The notes beneath the pieces are model-generated. The model worked only from the letters and a program-made list of their open reading frames with translations. It did no database searches and was not told the origin of the DNA. This document shows positions 24,302-33,055 of a stretch of 64,000 nucleotides of DNA, piece after piece. Source of the stretch: Scytonematopsis contorta HA4267-MV1 (GTDB lineage Bacteria > Cyanobacteriota > Cyanobacteriia > Cyanobacteriales > Nostocaceae); contig JAHHIC010000034.1 in assembly GCA_019359035.1 (NCBI GenBank), positions 1-64,000 of the forward strand, read 5' to 3'. The translations under genes were made by a program, and so were the position numbers. Within the stretch, counting starts at the first letter, position 1. Each line of letters opens with the position of its first letter.

Positions 24302-24812
24302 AAATGACCAACAATTACGTAGTACAAAAGAATGGTTGCTACGATTTGAACAGTCAGTAGCCGAATTTGATAATAATGAAAGTTTAAAAGAAGATAAAGA
24401 AAGGTGGCAGTTACATAGAGATTCATACCAAAGTCAAGTGGACGAGTTAAAGTCACAAATTGCGGAATATGAGGCACTCGTTAATCATGATTATAATCAG
24501 CCGATTGTATTAAAAGTTGATGATATTAATCATCTTCCAGAAATTCTAATTAAAGCGAGAATGGCTGCTAAACTCACTCAAAAGGAGTTATCTGATTTAG
24601 CTGGTTTGACGGAAGAAAAAATCAATTTTTATGAAGACCATGATTATCAAGGTGCTAGTTTTTTAGAGGTTTTAGCTGTATTTGATGCTTTGGATATAAG
24701 AGTTGAAGTCGCTAAGTTTTTGGTTCCTTTAGATACTTTAAGAAGAACACCTATTACTAAAGATGAATTATTAGGACGTAAGCGCTCGATGAATAAGTCA
24801 TCAAGCAGCTAA
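24291..24812 (+). CDS. XRE-type helix-turn-helix protein (possible antitoxin)
   Basis: The N-terminal ~65 residues form a coiled coil (VDELKSQIAEYEALV). The C-terminal half holds an XRE helix-turn-helix (ILIKARMAAKLTQKELSDLAGLTEEKINFYE). This fits an antitoxin or autoregulator for the gene it overlaps. 173 residues, soluble. It is the second gene of a two-gene operon on the plus strand, convergent with the C39 transporter gene 16 bases later. Confidence 0.7.
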   Translation: MMIRNDQQLRSTKEWLLRFEQSVAEFDNNESLKEDKERWQLHRDSYQSQVDELKSQIAEYEALVNHDYNQPIVLKVDDINHLPEILIKARMAAKLTQKELSDLAGLTEEKINFYEDHDYQGASFLEVLAVFDALDIRVEVAKFLVPLDTLRRTPITKDELLGRKRSMNKSSSS

Positions 24813-24828
24813 ACCTCAAAACTTAAAA

Positions 24829-27039
24829 CTAATCCAAGCTCCCACCTTCGCTTTTAATCAAATCCAAGTAGTGTCCTTCAATATTACTTAATTGCTCGTG
24901 CGTTCCCCGTTGCACAACCTTACCGCGATGGAGAACAATAATTTCATCGCAATCGCGAATTGTACTCAATCGGTGCGCCACTATTATACAGGTACAACCT
25001 CGCAGCCGTAAATTTTGGTCAATAATTTTTTCTGTTTCTGCATCCAACGCACTTGTAGCCTCATCCATCAATAATATTGAGGGGTTATTCACCAAAGAGC
25101 GAGCAATTTCTAACCTTTGTCGCTGTCCACCACTTAAATTAGTTGCTCCTTCCAGTAGGTCAGCACCATAACCACCAGGGAGTGATAGTACAATTTCGTG
25201 AACTGCTGCATCCCGACAAGCTTGCATGACTGTACTATCGGGAATAGTAGTATCCCACAATGTCAGATTATCTCGTACAGTCCCAGCAAATAGCATGATA
25301 TCCTGCTCAATTGTCGCAATCGAGTTAACTAAAACCTGATGTGGAATTTGCGATCGCCCTTCTCCATCGAAGTAAATTTCACCAGACCAAGGTTGATAAA
25401 GCCCAGAAACAAGCTTAGCAATGGTTGATTTTCCTGAACCGCTACCACCTACCAAAGCTACACGCTGTCCAGGTTTAAGCTTTAAACTAAAATTTTCCAC
25501 TAAAGGTGCAGCAGTCCGGTTATAACCGAAAGTTATGTTCCGTAGTTCTAAATATCCTTCTAGTTTTGGGGATGGGAGGGATGAGAGAGATGAAGGAGAC
25601 GAGGAGGAAATAATTGGGTTGCTGAGAACATCGTCTAAACGATTTAAGTTTCCTTCTAGTTCTTGTAGTTCTCCACCTAAACTAACGAGTTGATTTACTG
25701 GTTGCATAAATTGCTGCATCAAGGATTGAAACGCTACCAACATCCCAATCGTTAAGGCTCCATCCATAACACGCAATCCACCGACAACGAGCAGCAACAT
25801 GGAAGTAACACCAGATAAAAACGCAGGTAATGTTCCCAAATTCTGATTTAAATTATCCATATCTTGACGAACATTAACTGACTTAGCGTAATATCCAGCC
25901 CAACGATTGAAAAAATCTGATTCCAATCCTGATGCTTTAAGGGTTTCCATACTTTGTAAGCCAGCGATTGATACCCCACTGACTTTACCTTGTTCTTGCA
26001 TTAAGCGAATATTCGTATCTACCCGCAATCGTCCAACCCACTGTAATGCGGCTAAATTAACTACAATAAAAGCTATTCCAATCAGTGTTAATACAGTGTC
26101 GTATTGCCACATAACAATAGCATAAAAAACTACCATGACTGCGGAAATTACAGTTGTTGCTAGCCTCCCAGAAAGTAAATTAGCCAGACGGTCATTGAGT
26201 TGAATTCGACTGCTAATTTCTCCAGCAAAACGTTGGTCATAAAAGCTTACGGGGAGATGGAGTAGATGCCATAAAAACTTACTCGACATTCCCATCGCTA
26301 ATTTAATTTTCATCCGCCGTAATAACTGTAATTGTAATCTAGTCAACAATCCACTTAATATAGCGGTAAAAAACATTGCAAATATTAAAGGCTGTAACCA
26401 GTCTTCTCGTTTTTGAATTAATACTTGGTCTACAAATATTTGTGAAAATGCTGGCATTGCTAATCCAGGTAGTACAAGAAAAAAACCAGCCAGTACGCAA
26501 TAAAGCAGCGACCACATAGAACCGCGTAACCGAGAAGATAATGCTAAAAATAAACTCGGTTTCTGTCCACCCTTCTTAAATTCGGGGCCACGTTCAAAAA
26601 CTAATACAACTCCTGTAAATGCCGAACTAAATTCTTCTAACGAAACTGTACGTCTACCTGTCGCTGGGTCATTAAGAAAAACGTGGCTTTTGCTAAATCC
26701 TTCAACAACCAAAAAATGATTAAAATTCCAGAAAACAATATAAGGACATTCGATTGGTTGCAGTGCTTGTAAATCAGCCTTAAAGCCTTTTGCTTGTAAA
26801 CCGTAACTTTTGGCTGCATTTAATACATTAGAGGCTTTGCTGCCATCCCGCGAAATACCGCAAGCTTGTCGCAACTCAGCTAACGGAACTATTTTACCGT
26901 GGTAACCTAAAATCATACCGAGAGACGCTGCACCACATTCTACAGCTTCCATTTGCAGTAAGGTCGGTGTGCGACGAATGGGGCGAATTTTTGGTTTTGC
27001 TTTTAATAAGTTTTTCCACATCTGTTTCAATATATACAA
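24829..27039 (-). CDS. NHLM bacteriocin export ABC transporter with C39 peptidase
   Basis: Residues ~15-150 are a C39 peptidase that cleaves after double glycine: the cysteine is in LLQMEAVECGAAS, the histidine in NFNHFLVVEGF and the aspartate in LNDPATGRR. Membrane helices follow (~190-460), then an ATPase with GGSGSGKSTIAKL and LSGGQRQRLEIARSL. This is the peptidase/permease/ATPase subunit of NHLM systems. The four CTB precursors at 36.3-37.8 kb all end their leader in Gly-Gly and are the obvious substrates. A serine/proline linker (SSSSPSSLSSLPSP, about 25565-25615) sits before the ATPase and is coded by simple-sequence DNA. The start could be 27039 or the ATG at 27021. Confidence 0.9.
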   Translation of the reverse strand: MYILKQMWKNLLKAKPKIRPIRRTPTLLQMEAVECGAASLGMILGYHGKIVPLAELRQACGISRDGSKASNVLNAAKSYGLQAKGFKADLQALQPIECPYIVFWNFNHFLVVEGFSKSHVFLNDPATGRRTVSLEEFSSAFTGVVLVFERGPEFKKGGQKPSLFLALSSRLRGSMWSLLYCVLAGFFLVLPGLAMPAFSQIFVDQVLIQKREDWLQPLIFAMFFTAILSGLLTRLQLQLLRRMKIKLAMGMSSKFLWHLLHLPVSFYDQRFAGEISSRIQLNDRLANLLSGRLATTVISAVMVVFYAIVMWQYDTVLTLIGIAFIVVNLAALQWVGRLRVDTNIRLMQEQGKVSGVSIAGLQSMETLKASGLESDFFNRWAGYYAKSVNVRQDMDNLNQNLGTLPAFLSGVTSMLLLVVGGLRVMDGALTIGMLVAFQSLMQQFMQPVNQLVSLGGELQELEGNLNRLDDVLSNPIISSSSPSSLSSLPSPKLEGYLELRNITFGYNRTAAPLVENFSLKLKPGQRVALVGGSGSGKSTIAKLVSGLYQPWSGEIYFDGEGRSQIPHQVLVNSIATIEQDIMLFAGTVRDNLTLWDTTIPDSTVMQACRDAAVHEIVLSLPGGYGADLLEGATNLSGGQRQRLEIARSLVNNPSILLMDEATSALDAETEKIIDQNLRLRGCTCIIVAHRLSTIRDCDEIIVLHRGKVVQRGTHEQLSNIEGHYLDLIKSEGGSLD

Positions 27040-27173
27040 GAAGGGGGATGATAGAAATCTCTACTATCCTTTCCTAATATCTATTTAAGTTCGGGGTACA
27101 CTGATGCAGAAATGCCCCTGAACTTTAGTTCAGGGATTATATTGGGCTATGGGGTTTCTTATACAGTTATAAA

Positions 27174-28187
27174 TTATTGCTGCGGTTCCTTGTTCCACTG
27201 AAATAAAGCAAAAAGACCCAGCGCAGCCAGAGAAACAGCTCCTATTATCAAAGCAGGGTTTTTGTCCAACGAATCACCAATACTTGGAATTGCTAGTTTG
27301 CTAAAATCACCTTGAACTTTGTCATATCCTTGGATTGGCTCATAAAGATTGTTGGGTGCATTTTCTGACTTAATTTCTTTTGTTTTCTGTCCTTCAAAGC
27401 CAATTAAAAGTAGTATTGCATCGACTAATTCCGGAGAAACTCGTTGCATCACATTTAATATTCTACCGACATCACCGACAATATAATCACGTGTGGGATG
27501 TTCGGCCGCATAAAGAATAGCATCTGTAACCAAACTCGGTTCATAGTAAGGAGGTACTCCCGTTGGCTTCACACCCAATTTGGTCTTACCTTTATTGTAA
27601 AAGGGCGTATTAATAACAGCAGGCAAGATATTAGTAACACTAATCTGATAACCTTGATGTTTAAGTTCTAGCCTTAAAGCATCTAAAAAACCCTCAACAC
27701 CATGTTTAGAAGCTGAGTAAGGACTTTGAAAAGGTAGAGAGCGTCGAGCTTCCATCGAGGTGACGTGGATTAGTGCCCCTCTTCCTTCTTGCTTAAGATA
27801 AGGTAAAGCAGCCATCGCACCATAAGCTTGTCCCAAAAGGTTAACATCAATAACTCGCTCAAATTCTTCTGGGGTGATGCTGTCAAAGGTTCCGAAGACG
27901 GAGGTTGCGGCTGTATGTACCCAAGTATCAAGCCGACCAAAGCGGTCAACTGTCTTGGACGCAACCGCTTTTACTTGCTCAAAGTCGGACACATCAGCAG
28001 TATAAGCAATGGCTTGTCCTCCACGATAGTTAATTTCATCAACCAGCGTTGCTAAACCCTCTTTACTGCGAGCGGAAACTACTACTTTTGCACCTCGTTC
28101 GGCAAATCTGAGAGCGGTATCTCGCCCAATACCACTGGAGGCTCCCATAATAGTAACAACTTGTTGATTAATTGGTTTCAAATTCAT
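27174..28187 (-). CDS. SDR family oxidoreductase with C-terminal membrane anchor
   Basis: This is a classical short-chain dehydrogenase. VVTIMGASSGIGRD is the NAD(P)-binding glycine motif and the catalytic serine and tyrosine-lysine lie in HVTSMEARR and PYSASKHGVEG. It is longer than usual (337 residues): the last ~70 residues include a hydrophobic segment (PALIIGAVSLAALGLFALF) that could anchor it to a membrane. Substrate unknown. It is a single gene. Confidence 0.85.
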   Translation of the reverse strand: MNLKPINQQVVTIMGASSGIGRDTALRFAERGAKVVVSARSKEGLATLVDEINYRGGQAIAYTADVSDFEQVKAVASKTVDRFGRLDTWVHTAATSVFGTFDSITPEEFERVIDVNLLGQAYGAMAALPYLKQEGRGALIHVTSMEARRSLPFQSPYSASKHGVEGFLDALRLELKHQGYQISVTNILPAVINTPFYNKGKTKLGVKPTGVPPYYEPSLVTDAILYAAEHPTRDYIVGDVGRILNVMQRVSPELVDAILLLIGFEGQKTKEIKSENAPNNLYEPIQGYDKVQGDFSKLAIPSIGDSLDKNPALIIGAVSLAALGLFALFQWNKEPQQ

Positions 28188-28775
28188 CTAACTATACCTT
28201 TTGATTTTTTTAACAACCGAAGTCTACAAATACTAATGAGTCTTACATCAAGAGGCAAAAACATGACTAATTAAGTAATGCTACGTGTTCACAAGCTATT
28301 TAGAATTGCCCTAGCAAAATAAACACCTGTAAGCAAGCTATACTGCTATTAGCAAGTAAAAAAAGAAACATATTTCTCGTTAGAAATACATTTATGTTTT
28401 TAGCTTCTTTTGAAAATAATGATGCATAAAATTGATTTGTAACTCTCTCTGCTGATTGATATCGTAGAGGAAATGTGATTCTATAAAACTGTAAATCAAC
28501 CCGATATGATTTAATACACTCGTTAAATTGAGTTTAATCATCTATTAAAACTTTAACTACAATTCACATATTTCTTGTCGAGTTCGTCAATATTTTTATC
28601 AGCTTTATCTAAATAAATTTAACTTCCAACTATAGGCAGACTGTATAGTTGATTATGTATGCCTGAAGAGCGGTTGATTTATTTTTTTAAATCGCTAAAT
28701 TAGCCTTGTGACGAGCTTAAAGACCAGATGCAAGTTTAAGCAGGTTCAGCAATTTTTACAAGGAGGCAAATTGAT
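28188..28775. other. About 590-base AT-rich intergenic region
   Basis: No gene, palindrome of note or mobile element was found. It holds the promoter regions of the divergent SDR and LEA-like genes. A good AAGGAGG lies at 28760-28766 just before the downstream start. Confidence 0.4.
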
Positions 28776-29861
28776 ATGATTCAAAGTAGACAGACTCCAA
28801 ATAACCAAAATACAAACCCCAATCCTACTGGTGGTCAATCTTATTCTGGAAATGTGAGTACAAACACGAGCAGTGGAGTATCCGGTCAAGCTAATCCTGG
28901 CTATACAGGCTCTAATAATCCTACAGCTGGTCAATCTTATTCTGGAAATGTGGGTACAAACCCGAACAGTGGAGTATCCGGTCAAGTTAATCCTGGCTAT
29001 ACAGGCTCTAATGCTTACCCTGGTACATCTTCTGGCAACTACTATGGCGACCGTGCAACAGGTGGTCAATATTATGGTGGAAATGCTGGAACTGGAGCAG
29101 CACCTCAGTTTGCTAATGCAAAAGCAAAAGCAGATAAAGATAGAGATGATTTATTCACCAGAATTTTGATTGGTGGACTTATTGGTGGTACTTTGGGGTC
29201 TTTAGCTGCAGCTTTAGGTGGTAGAAAAGCATCCGAAGGTTTTACTCATGCTTTTAATGGTTTAGGAGATGCAGCTAAAACTATAGGAGAAGGTCTTGGC
29301 TACTCAGCAAAGGGTTTTGGGGATGCTTTCAAAAGTGTGGCCGAAGGAGTTAGTCATGCTGTTATTGGTGGAACACTAGAAGCTGCTGAGAATGTTGCTC
29401 AAGGTGCTAAACAAACTACAGAAGGTGCTTTAAACGCGATGCAATACACAGCAGACAGCGTTAGCCAAGCTGTACAAGGAGGAGCAAACCTTGTTAAGGA
29501 TACAGCAGAAGGTGTTAACCAAGCTGTGAAAGGAGCATCTGATACAGTAGCAGATGGTGTAAGAAATACGGCTGAAGGAGTTAACCAAACTACTTCCCGT
29601 GTTGCTGATAAAGTTAAGGATACCGCTCAAGAGGTGAAACCTTCTGAAAATCAAGGTTACTCTAATCAACAACAAATGAGTAATAATCCTCAAGGTTATC
29701 CTAATCAACAACAAATGGGTAGCAATCCTAACGATGTGCTAAGTGAATCATACTCTACAGCTGTCTTTATTGCAGTCCCAGAAACTGAGACTTCACAAGG
29801 TTTTGCGGATGAGGATTCTTTGGAAGAAGAAATTGCACGCATAGAAAATTACAACCAGTAA
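28776..29861 (+). CDS. YtxH/LEA-like repeat protein with glycine zipper
   Basis: This 361-residue protein has three parts. The N-terminal ~105 residues are low complexity with a 32-residue unit repeated twice (QSYSGNVxTN...GYTGSN, coded by a 96-base tandem repeat). A glycine-zipper membrane-like segment follows (LIGGLIGGTLGSLAAALGG). The rest is a long run of amphipathic 11-mer-like repeats (VKDTAEGVNQAVKGA, VADGVRNTAEGVNQT), as in LEA and YtxH-type proteins linked to desiccation or envelope stress. The start follows AAGGAGG. It is paralogous to the next gene. Confidence 0.7.
   Translation: MIQSRQTPNNQNTNPNPTGGQSYSGNVSTNTSSGVSGQANPGYTGSNNPTAGQSYSGNVGTNPNSGVSGQVNPGYTGSNAYPGTSSGNYYGDRATGGQYYGGNAGTGAAPQFANAKAKADKDRDDLFTRILIGGLIGGTLGSLAAALGGRKASEGFTHAFNGLGDAAKTIGEGLGYSAKGFGDAFKSVAEGVSHAVIGGTLEAAENVAQGAKQTTEGALNAMQYTADSVSQAVQGGANLVKDTAEGVNQAVKGASDTVADGVRNTAEGVNQTTSRVADKVKDTAQEVKPSENQGYSNQQQMSNNPQGYPNQQQMGSNPNDVLSESYSTAVFIAVPETETSQGFADEDSLEEEIARIENYNQ
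28833..29024 (+). repeat. 96-base tandem repeat within the LEA-like gene
   Basis: GGTCAATCTTATTCTGGAAA starts a unit at 28833 and again at 28929. The two 96-base units differ at a few positions and code for a 32-residue protein repeat. Confidence 0.8.
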
Positions 29862-29875
29862 GTTGCTAATTAGAA

Positions 29876-29905
29876 TGTAGGGACTAAACATTTTTAGTCT
29901 CTACA
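29876..29905. repeat. Palindrome of the GTAGAGAC family
   Basis: TGTAGGGACTAAA and TTTAGTCTCTACA are nearly perfect inverted copies, lying 15 bases after the LEA-like gene. It may end transcription. Confidence 0.6.
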
Positions 29906-29950
29906 ACTACGTAATAGAAAATTTTTTCGTATTTAACTTGAGCGAATATT

Positions 29951-30589
29951 ATGAATGGAAATCAGCAATTTATAAACCGTCCAGAAGAAAATCCAGATTT
30001 TTTTACAGAACAAGGCAATGTTTATACGGAAACGAATGATAGCAATAATGCGTTTATGCAAATAGCTATTAGCACATTAATTGGTGCTACTTTGGGTGCA
30101 ATAGCGGGAACTTTGGCATTGAAAGGAACTGCTGAGCGAGTTAATCAAGCTGTAAAAAATGTTGCCAACACAGCAAAAGATACTGCAAATGGTTTTAACC
30201 AAACTGTTCAAAATGTTGGGGAAACAGTGAAAAATGTGTCTGAGAATATTAGCTATGCAGCGCAAGATGTAGGTAGTGCTTTCAAAAACACAGCCGTTAG
30301 TCTTAATGACACCGTACAAACTACAGTTAATACTGTTACGACTTCAGCTAAAGATGTTAGCGATACTGCACAAAATACAGTAGATATTGTGAAAGGTGCT
30401 GCTGAAGGTGTTAATAACACAGTTAAAAGAACTGTCAATGCTGCTAAAGGTGTTGTTGAAAATGAAAATCCGTCTACAACTACAACTGCAACTTCAACAA
30501 ATGTAAATACTCCCAATGTAGTTGTACCGGATAACCAGACAGCATATGTTCTAGTTCCAGTTGAGAATCAAGGACTTCATCCCCAATAA
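29951..30589 (+). CDS. YtxH/LEA-like protein, shorter paralogue
   Basis: This 212-residue paralogue of the gene before it has the glycine zipper (LIGATLGAIAGTLALKG) near the N-terminus and then about 120 residues of 11-mer-like amphipathic repeats (AKDTANGFNQTVQNVGETV, VKGAAEGVNNTVKRTV). It lacks the glycine/serine/asparagine N-terminal repeats. These proteins usually form a single long amphipathic helix that may lie on membranes. The two genes are probably a small operon, 89 bases apart with a palindrome between. Confidence 0.65.
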   Translation: MNGNQQFINRPEENPDFFTEQGNVYTETNDSNNAFMQIAISTLIGATLGAIAGTLALKGTAERVNQAVKNVANTAKDTANGFNQTVQNVGETVKNVSENISYAAQDVGSAFKNTAVSLNDTVQTTVNTVTTSAKDVSDTAQNTVDIVKGAAEGVNNTVKRTVNAAKGVVENENPSTTTTATSTNVNTPNVVVPDNQTAYVLVPVENQGLHPQ

Positions 30590-30614
30590 ACAATAGACAA
30601 AAATATGTTCCGAT

Positions 30615-30656
30615 GAGACGTTACATGTAAAGACGTTACATGTAACGTCTCTACAT
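30615..30656. repeat. Double palindrome of the GTAGAGACG family
   Basis: GAGACGTTACATGTAA is followed by the perfect 20-base palindrome AGACGTTACATGTAACGTCT and then CTACAT. The first half-unit can pair with the last, so alternative hairpins are possible. It overlaps the stop of the small cysteine-rich gene on the minus strand. Confidence 0.75.
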
Positions 30657-30854
30657 CTTTTTATGGGATTTTTTTAAATGCTGATACCGAGATAAACAAC
30701 CTTCTAAATAATCGCAACTTTCACATTGCAATTCTTTACCGGGATTAGCACAGCCACAAGGTGGATTAATATAGCATTTTTCAGCGTCTTCATATTTTTG
30801 CTTGTCATTTATTAATTGACAACAAATAGATATATTTTTAAATAACATAATCAC
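30651..30854 (-). CDS. Small cysteine-rich protein
   Basis: This 67-residue protein contains eight cysteines, in CCQLI, KCYINPPCGCANPG and LQCESCDYLEGC. The spacing could hold a metal or an iron-sulfur cluster, or form disulfides. It has no signal peptide. The last codons and stop come from a dispersed palindrome, so the C-terminus may have been altered. It is uncertain as a gene but has better codon structure than its shadows. Confidence 0.45.
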   Translation of the reverse strand: MIMLFKNISICCQLINDKQKYEDAEKCYINPPCGCANPGKELQCESCDYLEGCLSRYQHLKKSHKKM

Positions 30855-30989
30855 AATTACCTATTATAAGTGGAAATGCTCTTGACATATTTACTACTAT
30901 AGAAGTAATTTGATTTTTTTTCATCTTTCTGTAAGATGAGTTTTAGTTTATGATAGCATTATCTAAAATAACTCTTACTAAATAAAAAA

Positions 30990-31778
30990 TTAAAAGCCTT
31001 TTTCGCGCAATAATGAATTTGCCCAGCTTGCGTTTTCTTTAGATAAAGGTGGTATTGGGGGTTGTGTATAATTTATCCTTAAGTCATAGCCTGCTTGGTC
31101 GTAAATCTCGTTTAATAAGCGCTGTAAATCTAGTATTGGTTCTGTGTCAAATGGTTGTAATGGTAAAAGAAAAGCGGGTATCTGCTCTTTGACATCAAAA
31201 GCATAAAGGTCAGAAATTGGACGTTTATTCCCTCGACTGATGAGAATTCGATAATCAGAAGTGTCTGTAAATTTTAAGATTGGCATTTGGGGTAAACCAC
31301 GGAGCAAGTCTATTTCAACTAAATGGGTTGCGGTCATTAAAATTTTTTGTCGCTTACTTTCATAGGCAACTCGTCCTTCACCTGAACGCTTATTTTTAGG
31401 TAAGAGAACTTCTATCACAGTTATGACTTGCTTAGTAGCATTTTCACGAATTTCTAAATAGCCTTCCCGTACCTCTTCTAACATTGGGACTTCAACCTGA
31501 ACAGGTGTCGGTAGTGTTGTTGTTGAATTAGATGAGGATTGGGTAGGTGGTTGGAGGTTTTCTTTTTGACGAGAATAAATTGTTGCGTCAGGTATTCCCA
31601 CCATGACATTATCTTCTAAAGCGGCCAAATAAGTGCGTTTTTCAATGGCTACTTGGTATTTTGGACGCAAGGGAGGTGCAAGATTGATAGCAATTGCCGT
31701 AATTAAACGATGATGCACCTCAGACCAAAACTCAGGACTTTCTAGATAGGGGTCCATTCCTGGAAAAGGGGAGGGCAT
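30990..31778 (-). CDS. DUF4058 family protein
   Basis: It starts MPSPFPGMDPYLESPEFW, the hallmark of DUF4058, followed by the conserved HHRLITAIAINLAPPLRP and VEIDLLRG segments. 262 residues. The family is abundant in filamentous cyanobacteria and its function is unknown; similarity in fold to restriction-like nucleases has been suggested. It is a single gene on the minus strand, convergent with the small cysteine-rich gene's neighbourhood. Confidence 0.85.
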   Translation of the reverse strand: MPSPFPGMDPYLESPEFWSEVHHRLITAIAINLAPPLRPKYQVAIEKRTYLAALEDNVMVGIPDATIYSRQKENLQPPTQSSSNSTTTLPTPVQVEVPMLEEVREGYLEIRENATKQVITVIEVLLPKNKRSGEGRVAYESKRQKILMTATHLVEIDLLRGLPQMPILKFTDTSDYRILISRGNKRPISDLYAFDVKEQIPAFLLPLQPFDTEPILDLQRLLNEIYDQAGYDLRINYTQPPIPPLSKENASWANSLLREKGF

Positions 31779-31861
31779 AATAAAACCTCAATTAACATTT
31801 AATGTAGATTTCTAATTTTATTTTAGCTCAGGTAGCCATAGCAATTTAAACTATAATCTAA

Positions 31862-31886
31862 AGACTTTACATGTAACGTCTCTACA
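31862..31886. repeat. Palindrome of the GTAGAGACG family
   Basis: AGACTTTACATGTAACGTCT with trailing CTACA lies just before the aspartoacylase-family gene. It is an imperfect copy of the element at 30631-30650. Confidence 0.6.
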
Positions 31887-31892
31887 GAATTT

Positions 31893-33032
31893 ATGCTTCC
31901 AATTATTGAGACAATCCCTCTGCGTCAAATGGCTTCTGGTGACATGTTATCGCTACAAGTCTACAAATTTATCGGTTCGCAACCTGGAAAAAAAGTCTAC
32001 ATCCAATCAAATCTACATGGTGCGGAAATTGCAGGAAATGCGGTAATTCAACAATTAATCGAGTTTTTACAAACGTTAAATACTGATAATGTAATTGGTG
32101 AAATTTGTCTACTTCCAGTTTGTAACCCAATGGGAACTAACGAACGCGCTCATCATTTTTCACCTGGAAGATATTGTGTTTACGAAGCGAAAGATTGGAA
32201 CCGAATTTTTTGGGACTACGAAAAAGCAACTGATGATTTAGTGGTATTCGCTAAATCTCAGCTTGTTTTAGATATAGAGGTTATCAGGCAAAATTATTTA
32301 AACATTATTAAACAAGAATTCAACAAAATTTTAGAAAAAATGAATTGTTACAGCAGCGTACCATATACCGAAATATTTCGTTACAAGCTGCAATCATTGA
32401 GTCTTGATGCTGATTATTTAATTGATTTACACAGTTCAGCTAACCAAGGATTGAATTATCTCTATTATTTCCATAACCGCGAAGATAGTGCTAAATATTT
32501 CTTACTTGATTTCGGTATTTTACTCGATAAATACGATGGGGATGCATTTGATGAAGCTTTTATCAAGCCTTGGTTAGCACTTGAAAATTGCTTACAAAAA
32601 CTGGGTCGAGAAGCTCGTTTTGATGTGGAGGCTTGGACACTTGAACTTGGCACAGGAATGCAGATGAATCCCGATTCTGTGGCACGAGGTTTTCAAGGTA
32701 TTATCAATTATATAGTACGGAAAGGTATATTAGTCAATACTAATTTACCTATGGTCAATATAAGTTCAAATATGAATCCAGAAATGGCTTTTAAAAAGCG
32801 AAGTGACGTTAAGAAATATTATGGAATTGTGGGAGGAATGATTCAATGGCGTGTGAAATTAGGTACTTTGGTAAAAGCAGGCGACCGTATTTATCAAATA
32901 TTGAGTTTTAATAAGTTGGGTAAGCTTCCTACTATTGTCGATATTTATGCCGAAGCTGACGGCTTAGTTTACGACATTTCTATTAATCAGGCAATCAATC
33001 AAGGCGAATTTGTCATGGGAATTATTAGTTAA
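31893..33032 (+). CDS. Succinylglutamate desuccinylase/aspartoacylase family protein
   Basis: This 379-residue zinc-dependent amidohydrolase-like protein has the first two metal ligands in SNLHGAEIAGN (H and E) and a later histidine in LIDLHSSANQG. Enzymes of this family remove an acyl group from an amino acid. The C-terminal ~80 residues (VKLGTLVKAGDRIYQILSF) resemble a biotinyl/lipoyl-like domain, as in many members. The exact substrate is unclear. It is a single gene, convergent with the HlyD gene. Confidence 0.8.
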   Translation: MLPIIETIPLRQMASGDMLSLQVYKFIGSQPGKKVYIQSNLHGAEIAGNAVIQQLIEFLQTLNTDNVIGEICLLPVCNPMGTNERAHHFSPGRYCVYEAKDWNRIFWDYEKATDDLVVFAKSQLVLDIEVIRQNYLNIIKQEFNKILEKMNCYSSVPYTEIFRYKLQSLSLDADYLIDLHSSANQGLNYLYYFHNREDSAKYFLLDFGILLDKYDGDAFDEAFIKPWLALENCLQKLGREARFDVEAWTLELGTGMQMNPDSVARGFQGIINYIVRKGILVNTNLPMVNISSNMNPEMAFKKRSDVKKYYGIVGGMIQWRVKLGTLVKAGDRIYQILSFNKLGKLPTIVDIYAEADGLVYDISINQAINQGEFVMGIIS

Positions 33033-33055
33033 AAATTCCCAATTCCAAAAAAAAT

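Noticed and set aside
28746-29069. Open frame on the minus strand opposite the repeats of the LEA-like gene
   Set aside because: It only mirrors the tandem repeats of the real gene; its predicted protein is repetitive and lacks a start signal.
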